From: Prorocentrum cordatum
Taxonomy: Eukaryota; Sar; Dinophyceae; Prorocentrales; Prorocentraceae
Assembly (NCBI GenBank): GCA_963575745.1
Contig: CAUYUJ010014604.1
Coordinates: 1,062,284-1,126,283, forward strand
Direction: 5' to 3'
DNA: 64,000 nucleotides
Of the stretch, positions 18,558-29,019 are shown in pieces. Within the stretch, counting starts at the first letter, position 1. The number at the start of each line of letters is the position of its first letter. Under the pieces are notes generated by a model, which saw nothing but the letters and a program-made list of their open reading frames with translations, was not told the origin of the DNA and ran no database searches. The position numbers and the translations under genes were made by a program.

Positions 18558-19794
18558 TCGAAGTGCTGCGCGCAGTCTCTGCAAGGCGGCCAAAGTTGAC
18601 GCTCGTCTTCGCGCTCTCCGTACATTCTTGCGCAGGTGCGTCGCTGCCCAGGAGGCGGCCCGCCGCCCGAAGGATTTTGGAGGTCTGGAGCTCGGGCTCT
18701 CGGAGGACCGGGAGGCCCGAGAACACATGTGCGGAATGCAACTTCACTACGGCGGCCCGGCCTTGACGACGGGCGGCTTGTGGACGTCGCTCAAAATCTC
18801 TTACATACCATTCCGAGGGTGTGATGGTTCATGCGCTCGTTGTGGCGCCGCTGTCGAGACAGTGGCGCATCGTTTGTGGGAGTGTCCTTGCAACTCTGCT
18901 GAGCGACGTCTCCTTGATCATCAGGTACCAGGCAACGACTTTCCTCGTGGTCTTCCACCTTGTCTTGCCCGATGCGGTCTCCTGCCGGCCCGTCTTGGAA
19001 TCGATCCGGTCCCTGGCCTGGGGGAGGCGAAGGCAATTTCTGATTATCTTTTACGTGTGCACGCTATTGCAACTCTGGCCGTGGTGGCCCGACGCGAGGG
19101 CAAGCCGGTCCACTTGGCCTTGGATCGACCACGGGCGCTTCCAGTAGATGACATATACCGTGTCGCTCTTCCTCCTCTTCGTCGCATCAAACGGCATGCA
19201 GGAGTGCAGGGCCCGGGGGCAGGAGGAGCACCTAGAGGACTTCATCTTCCGCCTCAACCTACTCCTGGTTCTTTCCAGGCGCCGGAGGTCATCGCGATCT
19301 CCTGCGACGGCTCCGCGCAGCAGTCCTCCGACGAGGCGACCTCTGGCTGGGGCTTCACCGTGGCCGTGCCGGCTTCGGACGGGCTCTTGGACTTCTGCGG
19401 CCCCACAATATTGGATCCCGTACAGCAGGGATATATCGGTGCCCAACATCACACGAATAACGTTGGTGAATTATCTGCGTTATACTTTTCATTATGTTGG
19501 ACTCATGAGTTTATTACTTCATCATCTTTTTCACCATCGTTTGTGGTCGAGTACGACTCGGCGTGCGCCGCCGGCGTGGCGCAGCGGCTCGCCCGAGCAC
19601 GGGCGAACCTTCAGCTTGTTCTGCGGCTTCGCCACATCTATGATCAGGTCGCTTGTCGTACTGTCTTCAGGAAGGTCGAAAGCCATGCTGGGCAATATTT
19701 GAACGAGCGTGCTGATCACCTGGCCGACTGCGGCGCCAGTGGAATCATGCGTGACCCGGTTGATGTACATCGTTGGGCGAGCTTTTCGAGTTAA
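18316..19794 (+). pseudogene. LINE zinc-binding and RNase H domains (copy 2)
   Basis: Coding from about 18425 (LDLALLHRACATLDIDW). It contains the zinc-binding motif CARCGAAVETVAHRLWEC near 18830 and an RNase H domain with Asp in SCDGSAQQ, Glu in NNVGELSALYFSL, Asp in VVEYDSACAAG and Asp in LNERADHLADCG. RNase H would remove the RNA template during cDNA synthesis. The frame ends at TAA 19792-19794, and the 3' UTR is only about 36-45 bp. Identity to copy 1 is high throughout, including most third positions, so the copies diverged recently. Confidence 0.8.
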
Positions 19795-19839
19795 TCTGTA
19801 GCTTTACGAGGTCAGGCAGCCCCTGATCATTTCAGCTAC

Positions 19840-19852
19840 AAGCTGTCGTGGA
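19840..19852 (+). repeat. 3' target-site duplication of LINE copy 2
   Basis: CAAGCTGTCGTGG, identical to 11386-11398. It is followed by the palindromic hairpin and PPR-like sequence, so the LINE inserted just upstream of a PPR-module repeat. Confidence 0.72.
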
Positions 19853-19905
19853 CGGTAGTCCACGAGTCAACCCCAGTCTCCTCTATGGCAGACGGAAGCG
19901 CGTGC
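19847..19905 (+). pseudogene. Hairpin and decayed PPR leader sequence
   Basis: CGTGGAC (19847-19853) and GTCCACG (19858-19864) form a 7-bp stem with a 4-nt loop. The following bases encode a degenerate form of the PPR lead-in (VHESTPVSS..), then ATGGCAGACGG and SACEE. The PPR unit itself is lost. Confidence 0.45.
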
Positions 19906-20575
19906 GAAGAGGTCGTGCACTTTGCCCTCCCTGGAGGGCCATTTTTCGACACCCCTCACGCAGATCCTGGCCCCCGAGCGTCACAAATCGAGCCCTCCCC
20001 CCAGGGACGCGCCGAAGGTGCCATCAGAGGCTCCACGGAGCGTCCAAGAGGCTCCCTAGAGGCCCCCAACAAGGCCCACGAGGCCTCCAAGAGCCTCCAA
20101 CAGTCCTCCGAAGCATGCCCCCGGAGGCCAACATCCTTTACTTTTCCATGGTTTTTGAAAGAGTTTCGCCTTCTCGCCTTCTCGGCTAGCCGACGCGCCA
20201 AGACGGCCGAAGAGACCCACAAGACCGCCCCAGTACGGCCCAACAGGCCTCCAAGCGCGTCCCCAGACGGCCCAGGGAGGCCCAAGATGGCCCAAGGGGC
20301 GCCCAAAACGGCCCCAGAGGACCCCAAGCCAGGCCCAAGAGGGGGGCAAAAAACGAGGAAAAACCATAACATCCCGAGCCCTGGGCCCCCATACGCCTAC
20401 ACAAGGCCCCAAGACCCCCCCAAGGGAACGCCAAGAGGTCCCCAGAGGCCCCCAAGAAACCCACAGGAAACCCCAAGACAGCCCCCAAAAAGGCCCCAAA
20501 GCTGCCTCCAAGATGGACCCCAGACGCCTCTGAGCCATTACCCAGGCACAGGCACGGTGGCGGATTTCGCCGAAG
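19890..20575. repeat. Dispersed repeat, copy at 42200-42875
   Basis: About 680 bp with clear similarity to 42200-42875, sharing CCTGGAGGGC, CGAGCGTCACAAATCGAG, the stretch around TTCTCGGCTAGCCGACGC and a common end at CAGGCACAGGCACGGTGGCGGA. It consists largely of CCCAAGACGGCC-type units. No gene is seen. The copies flank different neighbours, so the block has dispersed as a unit. Confidence 0.7.
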
Positions 20576-20990
20576 GCCATGATGCGTGCCAGAAGGTCCT
20601 CTGTTTTGAAGTGTCCGGCAGGCTCTCCAGGCCGCCCTGCGAGCCCCCAGGCCGCTCCGAGACGGCTCAGAGACGCCCACGAGGGCGCCCGGAAAAAACA
20701 AAAGAGGGACCCAACCGAGCCTCAGGTCGGCCCCAGAGGCCCCCTAAGACAGGCCAGGAGGCTCCAAGGCGGCCCAGGAGGACCCCCAGGAGGGACCCAA
20801 GAGGCACAAGTTGTCCCCTTCCATTCGGAAAACGCTTAGTTGTGTTCCCCACATGCTTCGTGGGGTTCTGGTTTTCTTCCCTGCCGCGCCGCACCCGCGT
20901 CTCCTCACACCTCCCCTCCTCTCTGTTTCTTCCTCCCCTCACACACACACACACTTCACGATTCCCCCCCTCGTCACAGCACTGCTCGGC
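20576..20990. repeat. GGCCC-type repeat and pyrimidine-rich spacer
   Basis: 20600-20810 continues the CCCAAGAGG-type array. 20820-20970 is unique-looking C+T-rich sequence ending in an (AC)n run (20941-20954). No gene recognised. Confidence 0.55.
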
Positions 20991-21112
20991 TCAGCTCAAC
21001 TCACCTCAGCACAGCACAGCTCAGCTCAGCTCAGCACAGCACAGCTCGGCTCAGCTCAGCACAGCTCAGCACAGCCCAGCACGGCTCAATCAGCACAGCA
21101 CAGCACAGCTCG
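20991..21112. repeat. Pentanucleotide CAGCT/CAGCA microsatellite
   Basis: An uninterrupted series of CAGCT, CAGCA and CGGCT pentamers immediately left of the 90-bp satellite. Confidence 0.85.
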
Positions 21113-22330
21113 TGGCACTTTCTCGACACCACAGGGGGTGCGCAGGGGTTGGTCTCTCAGCTCTGCCGCTATCCACGACACTGGCGCAAAGCCTAGCAGG
21201 CGTGGCACTCTCTCGACACCAAAGGGGGTGGGCAGGGGGTGGTCTCTCAGCTCGGTCGCTATCCACGACACTGGCGCAAAGCCTAGCAGGCGTGGCACTT
21301 TCTCGACACCACAGGGGGTGCGCAGGGGGTGGTCTCTCACCGCGGTCCCTATCCACGACACTGGCGCAAAGCCTAGCAGGCGTGGCACTTCTCGACACCA
21401 AAGGGGGTGGGCAGGGGGTGGTCTCTCAGCTCGGCCGCTATCCACGACACTGGCGCAAAGCCTAGCAGGCGTGGCACTTTCTCGACACCACAGGGGGTGC
21501 GCAGGGGGTGGTCTCTCAGCTCGGCCGCTATCCACGACACTGGCGCAAAGGCTAGCAGGCGTGGCACTTTCTCGACACCACAGGGGGTGCGCAGGGGGTG
21601 GTCTCTCAGCTCGGCCGCTATCCACGACACTGGCGCAAAGCCTAGCAGGCGTGGCACTTTCTCGACACCACAGGGGGTGCGCAGGGGGTGGTCTCTCAGC
21701 TCGGTCGCTATCCACGACACTGGCGCAAAGCCTAGCAGGCGTGGCACTTTCTCGACACCACAGGGGGTGCGCAGGGGGTGGTCTCTCAGCTCGGCCGCTA
21801 TCCACGACACTGGCGCGAGCACGTGGCACTTTCTCGACACCACAGGGGGTGCGCAGGGGGTGGTCTCTCAGCTCGGGACACTGGCGCAAAGCCTAGCAGG
21901 CGTGGCACTTTCTCGACACCACAGGGGGTGCGCAGGGGGTGGTCTCTCAGTTCGGCCGCTATCCACGACACTGGCGCAAAGCCTAGCAGGCGTGGCACTT
22001 TCTCGACACCACAGGGGGTGGCAGGGGGTGGTCTCTCAGCTCGGCCGCTATCCACGACACTGGCGCAAAGCTAGCAGGCGTGGCACTTTCTCGACACCAC
22101 AGGGGGTGCGCAGGGGGTGGTCTCTCAGCTCGGCCGCTATCCACGACACTGGCGCAAAGCCTAGCAGGCGTGGCACTTTCTCGACACCACACGGGGTGCG
22201 CAGGGGGTGGTCTCTCAGCTCGGCCGCTATCCACGACACTGGCGCAAACCTAGCAAGCGTGGCACTTTCTCGACACCACAGGGCCACAGGGGGTGCGCAG
22301 GGGGTGGTCTCTCAGCTCGGTCGCTCAGAG
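21113..22330. repeat. 90-bp tandem satellite, about 14 units
   Basis: Units of 90 bp (TTTCTCGACACCACAGGGGG through GCCTAGCAGGCG) start near 21121, 21211, 21301, 21390, 21480 and so on to 22269. Most are nearly identical; a few are shortened (one near 21833-21911 lacks about 12 bp, another carries a 10-bp duplication near 22280). Because 90 is a multiple of three and the unit lacks stops in several frames, long open frames appear on both strands (for example 20811-21896 plus and 21086-21889 minus). These are by-products, not evidence of a protein. Confidence 0.92.
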
Positions 22331-22347
22331 GGCTCAGAACGCAGGAT

Positions 22348-22394
<47 letters not shown>

Positions 22395-22395
22395 C
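22348..22395. repeat. (TA)n microsatellite
   Basis: About 20 TA dinucleotides ending the satellite block. Confidence 0.95.
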
Positions 22396-22469
22396 ATAAG
22401 CAAACACATAAGATTTAAATTAAGTACGTGGGGTTCCTCGGTAGCGTAATTATGCTCGCTCTTTTCGTC

Positions 22470-23515
22470 TTCACCGCGTCCAAGACGGCTATACAGGCCT
22501 TCCCGATCGCCCCAAGACGCCCCCAGAGCGCCCCAGGAGGGCCCCCAAACGGCCCAAGGCGGGCCCGCGACGGCTCCAGAGACGCCCTAGACGGCCCAAG
22601 AGGCAACCAAGACAGCACAAAGAGCGGTCAAAAACGGCCCAAGGCGGCCTTAAGACGGTCCGAGCTGCGCCCAAGACGGCCCCACACGGCCCCAAGACGG
22701 CCCAAGAGGCACTTAAGACGGCCCAAGAGGGACCCAAGGGATTCCCGGGGGGCTGGAAATAGGCCCCCAAACAGCCCCCAAGAGGCCCTAAGTGGCTTCC
22801 ACCTTGCCTCTAACAGAGGGGGGTCGGACGAGAGGCGAGGGCCGGACCGCATGCCCACAAGAGCTGTTTTCAACGCTCTGGGGCCCTTCCATGCTTGTCT
22901 TTTGGGGAGCGGTCCAGGGCGCCCCAGAGGGCTCCGGGAGCCCTTCGGGTGCTCCAGGACCCTTGGAGGCTCCCCATATGGCGCCATGAGGGCCCCACAC
23001 GGCGCCATGAGGGCCCCAGACGGTCCTTGCACGCTGTGGGAAGCCCCACAGAGCGTCCAGGAGGCCCCTCAAATGGGCACGACACGACCCAAGCGAGCGA
23101 CAAGGCGCTCCGAGAGGCCTCCAAAAGGCTTCATAAGAGGGTCCCGAGAGGTCAGAATCGTTTTTTGTCTTAGGCTTTTCCCAAGATTTTCCGCTTGCCG
23201 CCAATTCAGCTTTCGGACACTCGAAGCAGCCCTGGAAGACTTCAAGGACACCCCAAAAGGACCCAAAACGCCCCCAGGAGGCTCCCAGGAGGGCCCCAAG
23301 ACGGGCCAAGACCGCCCCAGCACGGCCCAATGCGCGCTGAAGACGGCCCAAGACGGCTCCAAGACGGCTCCACGAGGGTGCCAACACGGCCCCAGACGGG
23401 CCCAGCACGGCCCAAGGCGCGCTCAAGACGGCCCAAGACGACTCCAAGACGGTCCCAGGAGGGTGCCAACAGGCCACAGATAGGCCCAGGACGGCCCAAG
23501 GAGGCGCCCAGTCGG
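22470..23515. repeat. CCCAAGACGGCC-type degenerate array
   Basis: Just over 1 kb of short units (CCCAAGACGG, CCCAGACGGGCC, CCAAGAGGC), polarity CCCAAGA on the plus strand throughout, interrupted by less repetitive patches at 22790-22960 and 23150-23230. Long frames on both strands are low complexity. No gene seen. Confidence 0.75.
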
Positions 23516-24905
23516 GGCCTCAAGACGGGCCAAGATGGCAGGAGAGCCCCAGCTGGCAAAAATCGTTAATTGTCCATTGTTGATTGTTACATCCTTTGCG
23601 TTTCCCGCCATTTCGGCGGTCGGATGCCCTAAGAGGCCCCAGAAAGTCCCAGGAGGGTCCGAGGAAACGCCCAGGAAGGCCCCAGGACGGGCCAAGACGG
23701 CCCCAGCACAACCCAAGGCGCGCTGCGACGGCTCAAGACGGCTCCAAGACAGCCCCAAGAGGGTGCCAACGCGGCCCCTGCTGGGCCCAGGACGGCCCAA
23801 GGAGGCACACAGGAGGGGCCCACGACGACTCGAAGGCGGCCCCCTCACGGCCCCAAACGGCTCCAAGACAGCCCCAAGATAGTGCCAACAAGGACCCCGA
23901 TGGGCCTAGAACGGCCTACGGACGCGCCCACGAGGGGCCCACGACGAACCAAGACGGCCCCATCACGGCAAAAGGCGCCCTCAAGACGGGCCTAGACGAC
24001 TCCAAGACAGCCCTTCGAGGGAGCCAACACGGCCAAACACCCTTCGGGCGAACATTTGGGGGGGCTGGGAGCTTGCGACAAGTCTCCCACATTCATTGTC
24101 CTGCCCCATTCTGTTCGCCTGGAGGCCTCCTTCAACCCTGTGGACGAACAAGAGGAAACCTAGCGGGCCGCCAACCCTGGGGCCCGAGGGCCCCGCGCCG
24201 CTTGGGCTGAAGACGAACGCCGGGTCTGACAGGCCAGCTACCGCCCCCCTTTGCCCGATATGCTGTGCCATTCTGTCTCCCCAGGGGCCTTGGCAAACTC
24301 TTCGGGCCAATCAGACGGGACCCCTGGGACAGCAGCCAGTTGATATGACCCAGGCACCTCTCCGCACTCTTCGGACCACAGACCCTCTGGGCGACCAGAA
24401 TGGGACTTGGCGAACAAACCCTCCCGTTGGCGGCGATGCGACTGGATCGTACCATCAAGGCGTGCCCGGAGGTGATGGCCGACCCAACAGCGGTTTTTGT
24501 TAAGATTTTGAAGAATTTCAAATTTTCTTTAAACTCTCTTGGGCCCTCCCCTCCCTGTAGATCCTTGCGCTCCCCGGCGCTTTCGGTGGTTTTCCCCGAT
24601 GGCCTCCCGAGCTCTTCCCCAGGCGCTCCTGAGACGCCTCAGATGGTCTCGACTTCGACGTACTTGCCCGAGAGACTTCGAAACTGCCTTCAATAGGAGG
24701 GGAGTGAACGAGCAGTGCGCCGGGGCCAAGCTGCTGGAGCGCTGCAAGAGCTCGGACACGAAGGCGCGGTCTCGCTGCCGCGGCCCGAGCCGCCGCCGCG
24801 TTTGTAGATTTTCGGTGCAATCTGCGCCGTTCCTCCGAGAACCATTCCAGAAAGATGTCGTGGACGGAGTCCACGGGTCAGCCCTAGTCAGCTACAACGC
24901 TGGGA
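23515..24905 (+). repeat. Segmental duplication, left copy
   Basis: Collinear with 31797-33245: same spacer around CATTTCGGCGGTC (CCGTTTCGGCGGTC in the right copy), same CTGCCCCATTCTGTTCGCC segment, same exon-like stretch ending at the hairpin GTGGACGGAGTCCAC and a PPR unit. The right copy has roughly 75-80 extra bases near 32645-32720. Identity by eye is about 90 percent or higher. Confidence 0.8.
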
Positions 24906-25237
24906 TCAGCGCGTGCGAAAAGGGCGAGCAGTGGCAGCGGGCTTTGGCGCTGCTGAGCGAGATGTGGGAGGCTAGGTTGGAGCCAGACGTCATCAGCTTC
25001 AACGCGGGGATCAGCGCGTGCGGTAAAGGCGATCAGTGGCAGCGGGCTTTGGCGCTGCTGAGCGAGATGTGGGGGGTGACGCTGGCGCTGGACGAAATCT
25101 ACCCTTCAACGTCAGGGGGGGGGAGTCGCGCGCCAGACGGAACATGTTTCAAAGGGTTTAAAACCGGCCCCGGGCGGGCCCGGCGCGCTCCAGGCTCCCC
25201 CCAGCCAGCTCCGAGACAGCCCACTAGGGCCCCATGA
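24539..25237 (+). CDS. PPR module (two repeats) in segmental duplication
   Basis: The open frame contains an N-terminal Arg/Ser-rich part (LRRLRWSRLRRTCPRDF) followed from about 24858 by SALVSYNAGISACEKGEQWQ RALALLSEMWEARLEPDV and a second unit NAGISACGKGDQWQRALALL SEMW. The PPR part runs to about 25095, after which the frame enters GGCCC-type repeat. The N-terminal part is conserved in the duplicate at 33064, which argues weakly for real coding sequence. The hairpin GTGGAC-GGA-GTCCAC lies directly before the first repeat. It could be an exon of a large PPR gene; no splice sites can be assigned with confidence. Confidence 0.5.
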   Translation: MGPPLPVDPCAPRRFRWFSPMASRALPQALLRRLRWSRLRRTCPRDFETAFNRRGVNEQCAGAKLLERCKSSDTKARSRCRGPSRRRVCRFSVQSAPFLREPFQKDVVDGVHGSALVSYNAGISACEKGEQWQRALALLSEMWEARLEPDVISFNAGISACGKGDQWQRALALLSEMWGVTLALDEIYPSTSGGGSRAPDGTCFKGFKTGPGRARRAPGSPQPAPRQPTRAP

Positions 25238-25770
25238 TGGTCCAAGAAGGCCCGAGACGCTTCCAGACGGTCCCAGAGGTCGCCAATGTGGCTTTCAGAC
25301 GGCCCCACAGGGCCGCAAGACGGCCCAATAGGGCTCCAAGAGCCCCCCCAAGAAGGGGTCCGAGAGGCCAGCATCATTGATTTCCCGTGGTTTTTGACGG
25401 GTTTCAGCGTTCTCGCTTTTTCGGGCTCTCGACGCTACAAGACGGCCCCAGAGGCCCCCCAGATAGCCCCAAGACGGTCCAAGAGGCCCACAATAGGGCC
25501 ACCAAACGGCCCAATTGGGCTCCAAGACGGCTGAAGTGGCTCCCAAGACGGCCCAAGACGGCCCTGAGAGGGCCAAACAGGGGGAACTCGAACTCACACT
25601 TCGGCCCTCAGCTCCAGGATGAATCCCAGAAACCGCTGGCAGGCCCCCAAGAGGCCACCGAGAAGCCCCAGGAGACCCCCAAGAAGCCAAAGTCAAGTCC
25701 CACGAGGCCCCTGAGAGGCCCCAAGACAGCCCCCAAACTGCCTCCAAGAAGCTTCGAGGCACGATTCCTT
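25100..25770. repeat. GGCCC-type degenerate array
   Basis: Short units with plus-strand CCCAAGA polarity from 25160 to 25760, with one less repetitive patch (25375-25430). No gene recognised. Confidence 0.7.
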
Positions 25771-25774
25771 TAAG

Positions 25775-26035
25775 ACTCCATGCGCCTCTTATTTGCTCCC
25801 CTTCTTTGGATAGGCTCCGGTCTAAATTGGCCTATCGTCGGGGAGTTCTCTTTGAGAGTGCTCCAGACAGGCTGGCCTTCGAGGGCATGCTCCGCAGTGC
25901 TTTCAAACTTCACCCGTGCCAACGAAGCCCGCGCGCATCCTCCGACCTCCTCGGGCGGCCACAGCCACCATGTAATTAACATCGTGGGAAAAGAAGGCGC
26001 ACTGTTGCTTCTGAATTTCCAGCCTTGGCTCTAGT
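25775..26035. repeat. Dispersed repeat, relative at 27790-27975
   Basis: Shares with 27790-27975 the segment around GTCGGGGAG..CTCTTTG and CCTCCTCGG..GGCCACAGCCA. It precedes a CAG-rich tract and a PPR unit in the first copy, and a CAAGC-rich tract and a PPR lead-in in the second, so it belongs to the composite PPR-carrying repeat. Confidence 0.55.
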
Positions 26036-26039
26036 ACAG

Positions 26040-26330
26040 CCCCAAGGTGGCTCCAGATCATCCTGGGGCGGCCCGAAACGCCACCAGTACCCGAACGGCA
26101 CCAGCACGAAACACGAAGCCGGACGCAGCAGCAGCGGCAGCACACGGCAAGAACAAACAGCAGCATTATCAGGTCAGCAGCACGCCCCAAGCAGACGTGG
26201 CCATCAGCAGCACCCTGCAGCCACAAGCAACAACTACACGCAGCAGTGACAGCACCAGGCGACAGCGGCAGCAAGCAGCAGCACGCAGTAGCATGTGCCA
26301 AATGCGAGGGTCGAGCCCCATGTTGTACTT
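26040..26330. repeat. CAG/AGC-rich tract
   Basis: Interrupted CAGCAG and CACGAAGC units; the frames encode low-complexity Ser/Gln/Ala strings. No gene. Confidence 0.65.
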
Positions 26331-26534
26331 TTAGCCTTTCGGCAGCATGTCCACAATCACGTGCCAGTTCGTACAGATTTCGCGGACGGAGTCTACGGGT
26401 CAGCCCTTGTTAGCTACAGCGCCGGGATCAGCGCATGCGAGAAGGGCGAGCAGTGGCAGCGGGCTCTAGCGCTGTTGAACGAGATGTGGGAGGCAGAGCT
26501 GGAGCCCAGCGGTATCGTATCTACATTTCTCTGA
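26295..26534 (+). pseudogene. PPR module (one repeat)
   Basis: Reads DGVYGSALVSYSAGISACEK GEQWQRALALLNEMWEAELEP and stops at a TGA at 26532-26534 soon after. One repeat only. The hairpin before it is partly eroded (GCGGACGGAGTCTACGG). Confidence 0.55.
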
Positions 26535-26589
26535 GTCGTGCGTGCGAGCGGGATACTATCGCTCTTGATTTGCTGGGCTCTAAGACGGC

Positions 26590-27018
26590 CAATCAGAGAG
26601 CACCGCGACGGCCCAAGGCCCAAGACGGCCTCAAGAGGGCCCCGATATTTCATAACACAGCCTCATCAGCCCGTAGGTCCAGCAGCATTCAAGCCAACAG
26701 TAGCCAGCACCAGCTGGCAGCAGCCGTTAGCAGCAAACATCAGCAGCAGCAGACAGCATCAGCAATCAGCAACAGCAGGCAGCGACAAGTACAAGCAATA
26801 GCAAGCCGCCGCAGCAAGCCATACAAGTGAGCATCACGTACCAATTCCAGTAGAACCGCCAATCATCAGCACGCAGCAGGACGCGGCAGCGAGTTGACGG
26901 GCAGACAACGAAGCAAGCAAAGCAGAATGCAGGCGTTTCGACTACAAACTTTCAGTCCGCTAGGATAACAACCATGCAAGCACGACAACAGTCGAGCCAA
27001 GCAGGCAAGCGATCCTAA
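26590..27018. repeat. GGCCC-type remnant, CAG tract and CAAGC tract
   Basis: 26600-26650 is a short CCAAGACGGCC stretch; 26690-26830 is CAG-rich; 26880-27015 is rich in GCAAGCAAG units with similarity to 8880-9010. No gene. Confidence 0.6.
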
Positions 27019-27285
27019 CATTCGCATGCGGCTAAGTTTTCCTGGACGGAAGTCCATGGGTCAACCCTTGTCTCCTACAACGCTGGAATCAGCGCGTGCG
27101 CAAAGGGCGAGCAGTGGCAGCGGGCTTTGGCGCTGCTGAGCGACATGTGGAAGACTGAGCTGGAACTCGACGTTCTAAGCTTCAATGCGGGGATCAGCGC
27201 GTGCGAGAGAGGCGATCAGTGGCAGCGGGCTTTGGCGCTGCTGAGCGAGATGTCGGAGGCAAAACTTGAGCCCAACTTCATCTAA
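27019..27285 (+). pseudogene. PPR module (two repeats)
   Basis: Open from just after a TAA at 27016-27018 to a TAA at 27283-27285. It encodes TEVHGSTLVSYNAGISACAK GEQWQRALALLSDMWKTELEL, then FNAGISACERGDQWQRALAL LSEMSEAKLEP. There is no upstream ATG, so it is easily overlooked. A weaker hairpin (TGGAC-GGAA-GTCCA) precedes it. As elsewhere, exon or dead copy cannot be told apart. Confidence 0.6.
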
Positions 27286-27359
27286 ACATTCTGACGCCAG
27301 TGGCACCGAGAGCGGGAAGGTAGGGCGCCCAAGTTGGTGCGAATCAGCCCCGCCAGCCC

Positions 27360-27790
27360 CGGCGTGCTGCCGCGCGCTCCCGGGCCGCTCCAAGACGGCC
27401 CCACAGGGTCCCAAAACGGTCCAAGATGGTCCGAGACACGTCCAGACGGTGCAAGATGTCGCCAATATGGCTTATCGACAGCCCGACAGGGCCGCAAGAC
27501 GGCCCAAGCGAGCTCCAAGAGACCCCCCAAGAGGGCCCCGAGATGCCCAAATCATTAAATTCCTTTAGTTGGCCCCAAGACGGCCAAGAGGGGGAACTCG
27601 AACTGACATTTTGTGTCCTTCGCCCCAAGATAGTCCCGAGACTGCCAGCAGGCCCCCAAGCGGCCCCCCAACATGCCCCGAGATGCCACAAGACACCAAC
27701 AACATCGCCCCCGAGAGGCTTCCGCGGTAAGATCCCCTAGAGAGCTCTGGGACCGCGCCGGCCAATCAGGAATGTAAGGTACCCCACTCG
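27360..27790. repeat. GGCCC-type degenerate array
   Basis: Plus-polarity CCCAAGACGG units from 27390 to 27720, with a spacer around 27600 (GAACTCGAACTGACATTTTG) that recurs at 29166-29185. No gene. Confidence 0.7.
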
Positions 27791-28079
27791 CTTTGCATTT
27801 TCCTCCGTTCTATGCAGCGGCTCCCGTCTGAATGGGCGTCCCGTCGGGGAGCCCTCTTTGCAGTGCCTTCTGCCTTCTTCTGAGTTTATGCAGCCCGCGC
27901 GCCTTCTTACACCTCCTCGGACGGCCACAGCCATTGGAAAATAAGGCGCGCATGCGCTTCTTTATTTCCAGCCAAGACGCCTTGTCCGACAGCCCATTAC
28001 CTCCCGAAGGCCCAGCCGGGCTCCACGGTAGCCCAAGACATACCAAGGCATGAGAAGGCCTACATTCAACTCAGAAGAC

Positions 28080-28350
28080 CCCATCACAGTTTTCGGCAGC
28101 ATGCCGCAAGCAGCAAGCGGCAGCAGCAAGCAGCAAGCAAGCACGCCAGCCAGCAAGTAGGAAGCAATCAAGCGAGCAAGCAAGCACGTCAGCAATAAAG
28201 AAAGCAAGCAGCACGCAAGCACCAACCAATGCAAGCAGGCTAGCTGCTCGCAAGCAGCACCAGCAGCAACCAGTTTGAATAAGTAATCAGCACCAAGCAC
28301 ACTCTAGACAGGCTGGTTGACGTGAGCGGAGTCCGTGGGTCAGCACTTGT
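28080..28350 (+). repeat. CAAGC-rich tract ending in a PPR lead-in
   Basis: 28085-28250 is built of GCAAGCAAG/GCAGCAAGC units. At 28318-28350 the PPR lead-in survives (SGVRGSALVIS), but the repeat itself is missing. Confidence 0.55.
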
Positions 28351-28990
28351 CATCTCTTCTACTAAGCAGCGCCTCCTGCGTGCCAGAAGAGCATGTGTCT
28401 TAATCGTCCCTGGTCGTGGTTCCTGGGGAGGAAGATTCCAGGCAGGCTATATCCCTTGTCGCCATGGCTGGATTCCCAGACTCGTCGCTCCAGGTCGGTC
28501 CTCCTTCCGCCCGTGTCCGAGGCGGGGTAGCAATTGTCGGCATTCGCTGCCGAGGCAGTCTCGCTTGCTCCCGCGGGGGCTCGCAGGGGCCCTCTGAGGT
28601 TCCCCTCTCCTGTTGCTCGCAGGCGGCGTCTCTGTGGCGCCAGGGGTCCCGCGGCTCCCATGGTGGTTCGCATGGGTTCTCTGAGGACCCCGTCGGAGGT
28701 GGCGCCTCGGTGCCGCCCGTGGTGCCCCAGGAGGGTGCTTGGCAGGACATTGCATCGTCTGCAGGCCGTGGGCTTGTTGCTGGCGTCGCCAGCGTCCCCG
28801 CCCTCCCTCCCCGGTGGGTCTGGTGCGTCGGCCAGCGGGGTCTCGAGTTTTCTGTGAGGGTCTCTCGAGCGCCCCAGGCTGGCCGCACCGAGTGTGTTGC
28901 CCAAAGGTCTGTGCGGGCGCACTGGACCACCCAGGGGGGAGGCAGCCCACTGGAATCTTCATGCAAGTTTTCTCGGCTTCTGCAGGCCCC
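28350..28990. other. Unassigned GC-rich stretch, open on both strands
   Basis: This 640-bp stretch is not made of the local repeat units and is open on the plus strand (28416-29177) and minus strand (28400-29452). The plus reading contains QEGAWQDIASSAGRGLVAGV and a few Cys and Trp residues. I recognise no domain in either frame. It could be part of a gene or of an unidentified element. Confidence 0.3.
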
Positions 28991-29019
28991 CAGTGCCCAG
29001 AAAACAGCGGGCGCTCTGG

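Larger units (their letters stand above)
11399..19839 (+). mobile_element. LINE-type retrotransposon copy 2, near full length, with OTU domain
   Basis: An 8.4 kb non-LTR retrotransposon with ORF1 (11.5-15.8 kb) and an ORF2 region carrying APE-like endonuclease, reverse transcriptase and RNase H (15.8-19.8 kb). It is bounded by 13-bp direct repeats. ORF1 contains an OTU-type cysteine protease domain and C2H2-like zinc-binding sequences. Several frameshifts and one in-frame TGA (17633-17635) break the coding, so this copy is likely inactive. OTU-like proteases are known from RandI/Dualen non-LTR elements; whether this family belongs there is not decidable by eye. It ends without a poly-A tail at GATCAT plus eight further bases. 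Confidence 0.82.

Noticed and set aside
21113-22330. CRISPR-like regular array
   Set aside because: Units are contiguous 90-bp repeats without unique spacers, and the surrounding sequence is eukaryotic.
20811-22399. Long open frames with a 30-residue repeat on both strands
   Set aside because: Produced by the 90-bp satellite, whose period is a multiple of three and which lacks stops; no start context or unique sequence supports a gene.
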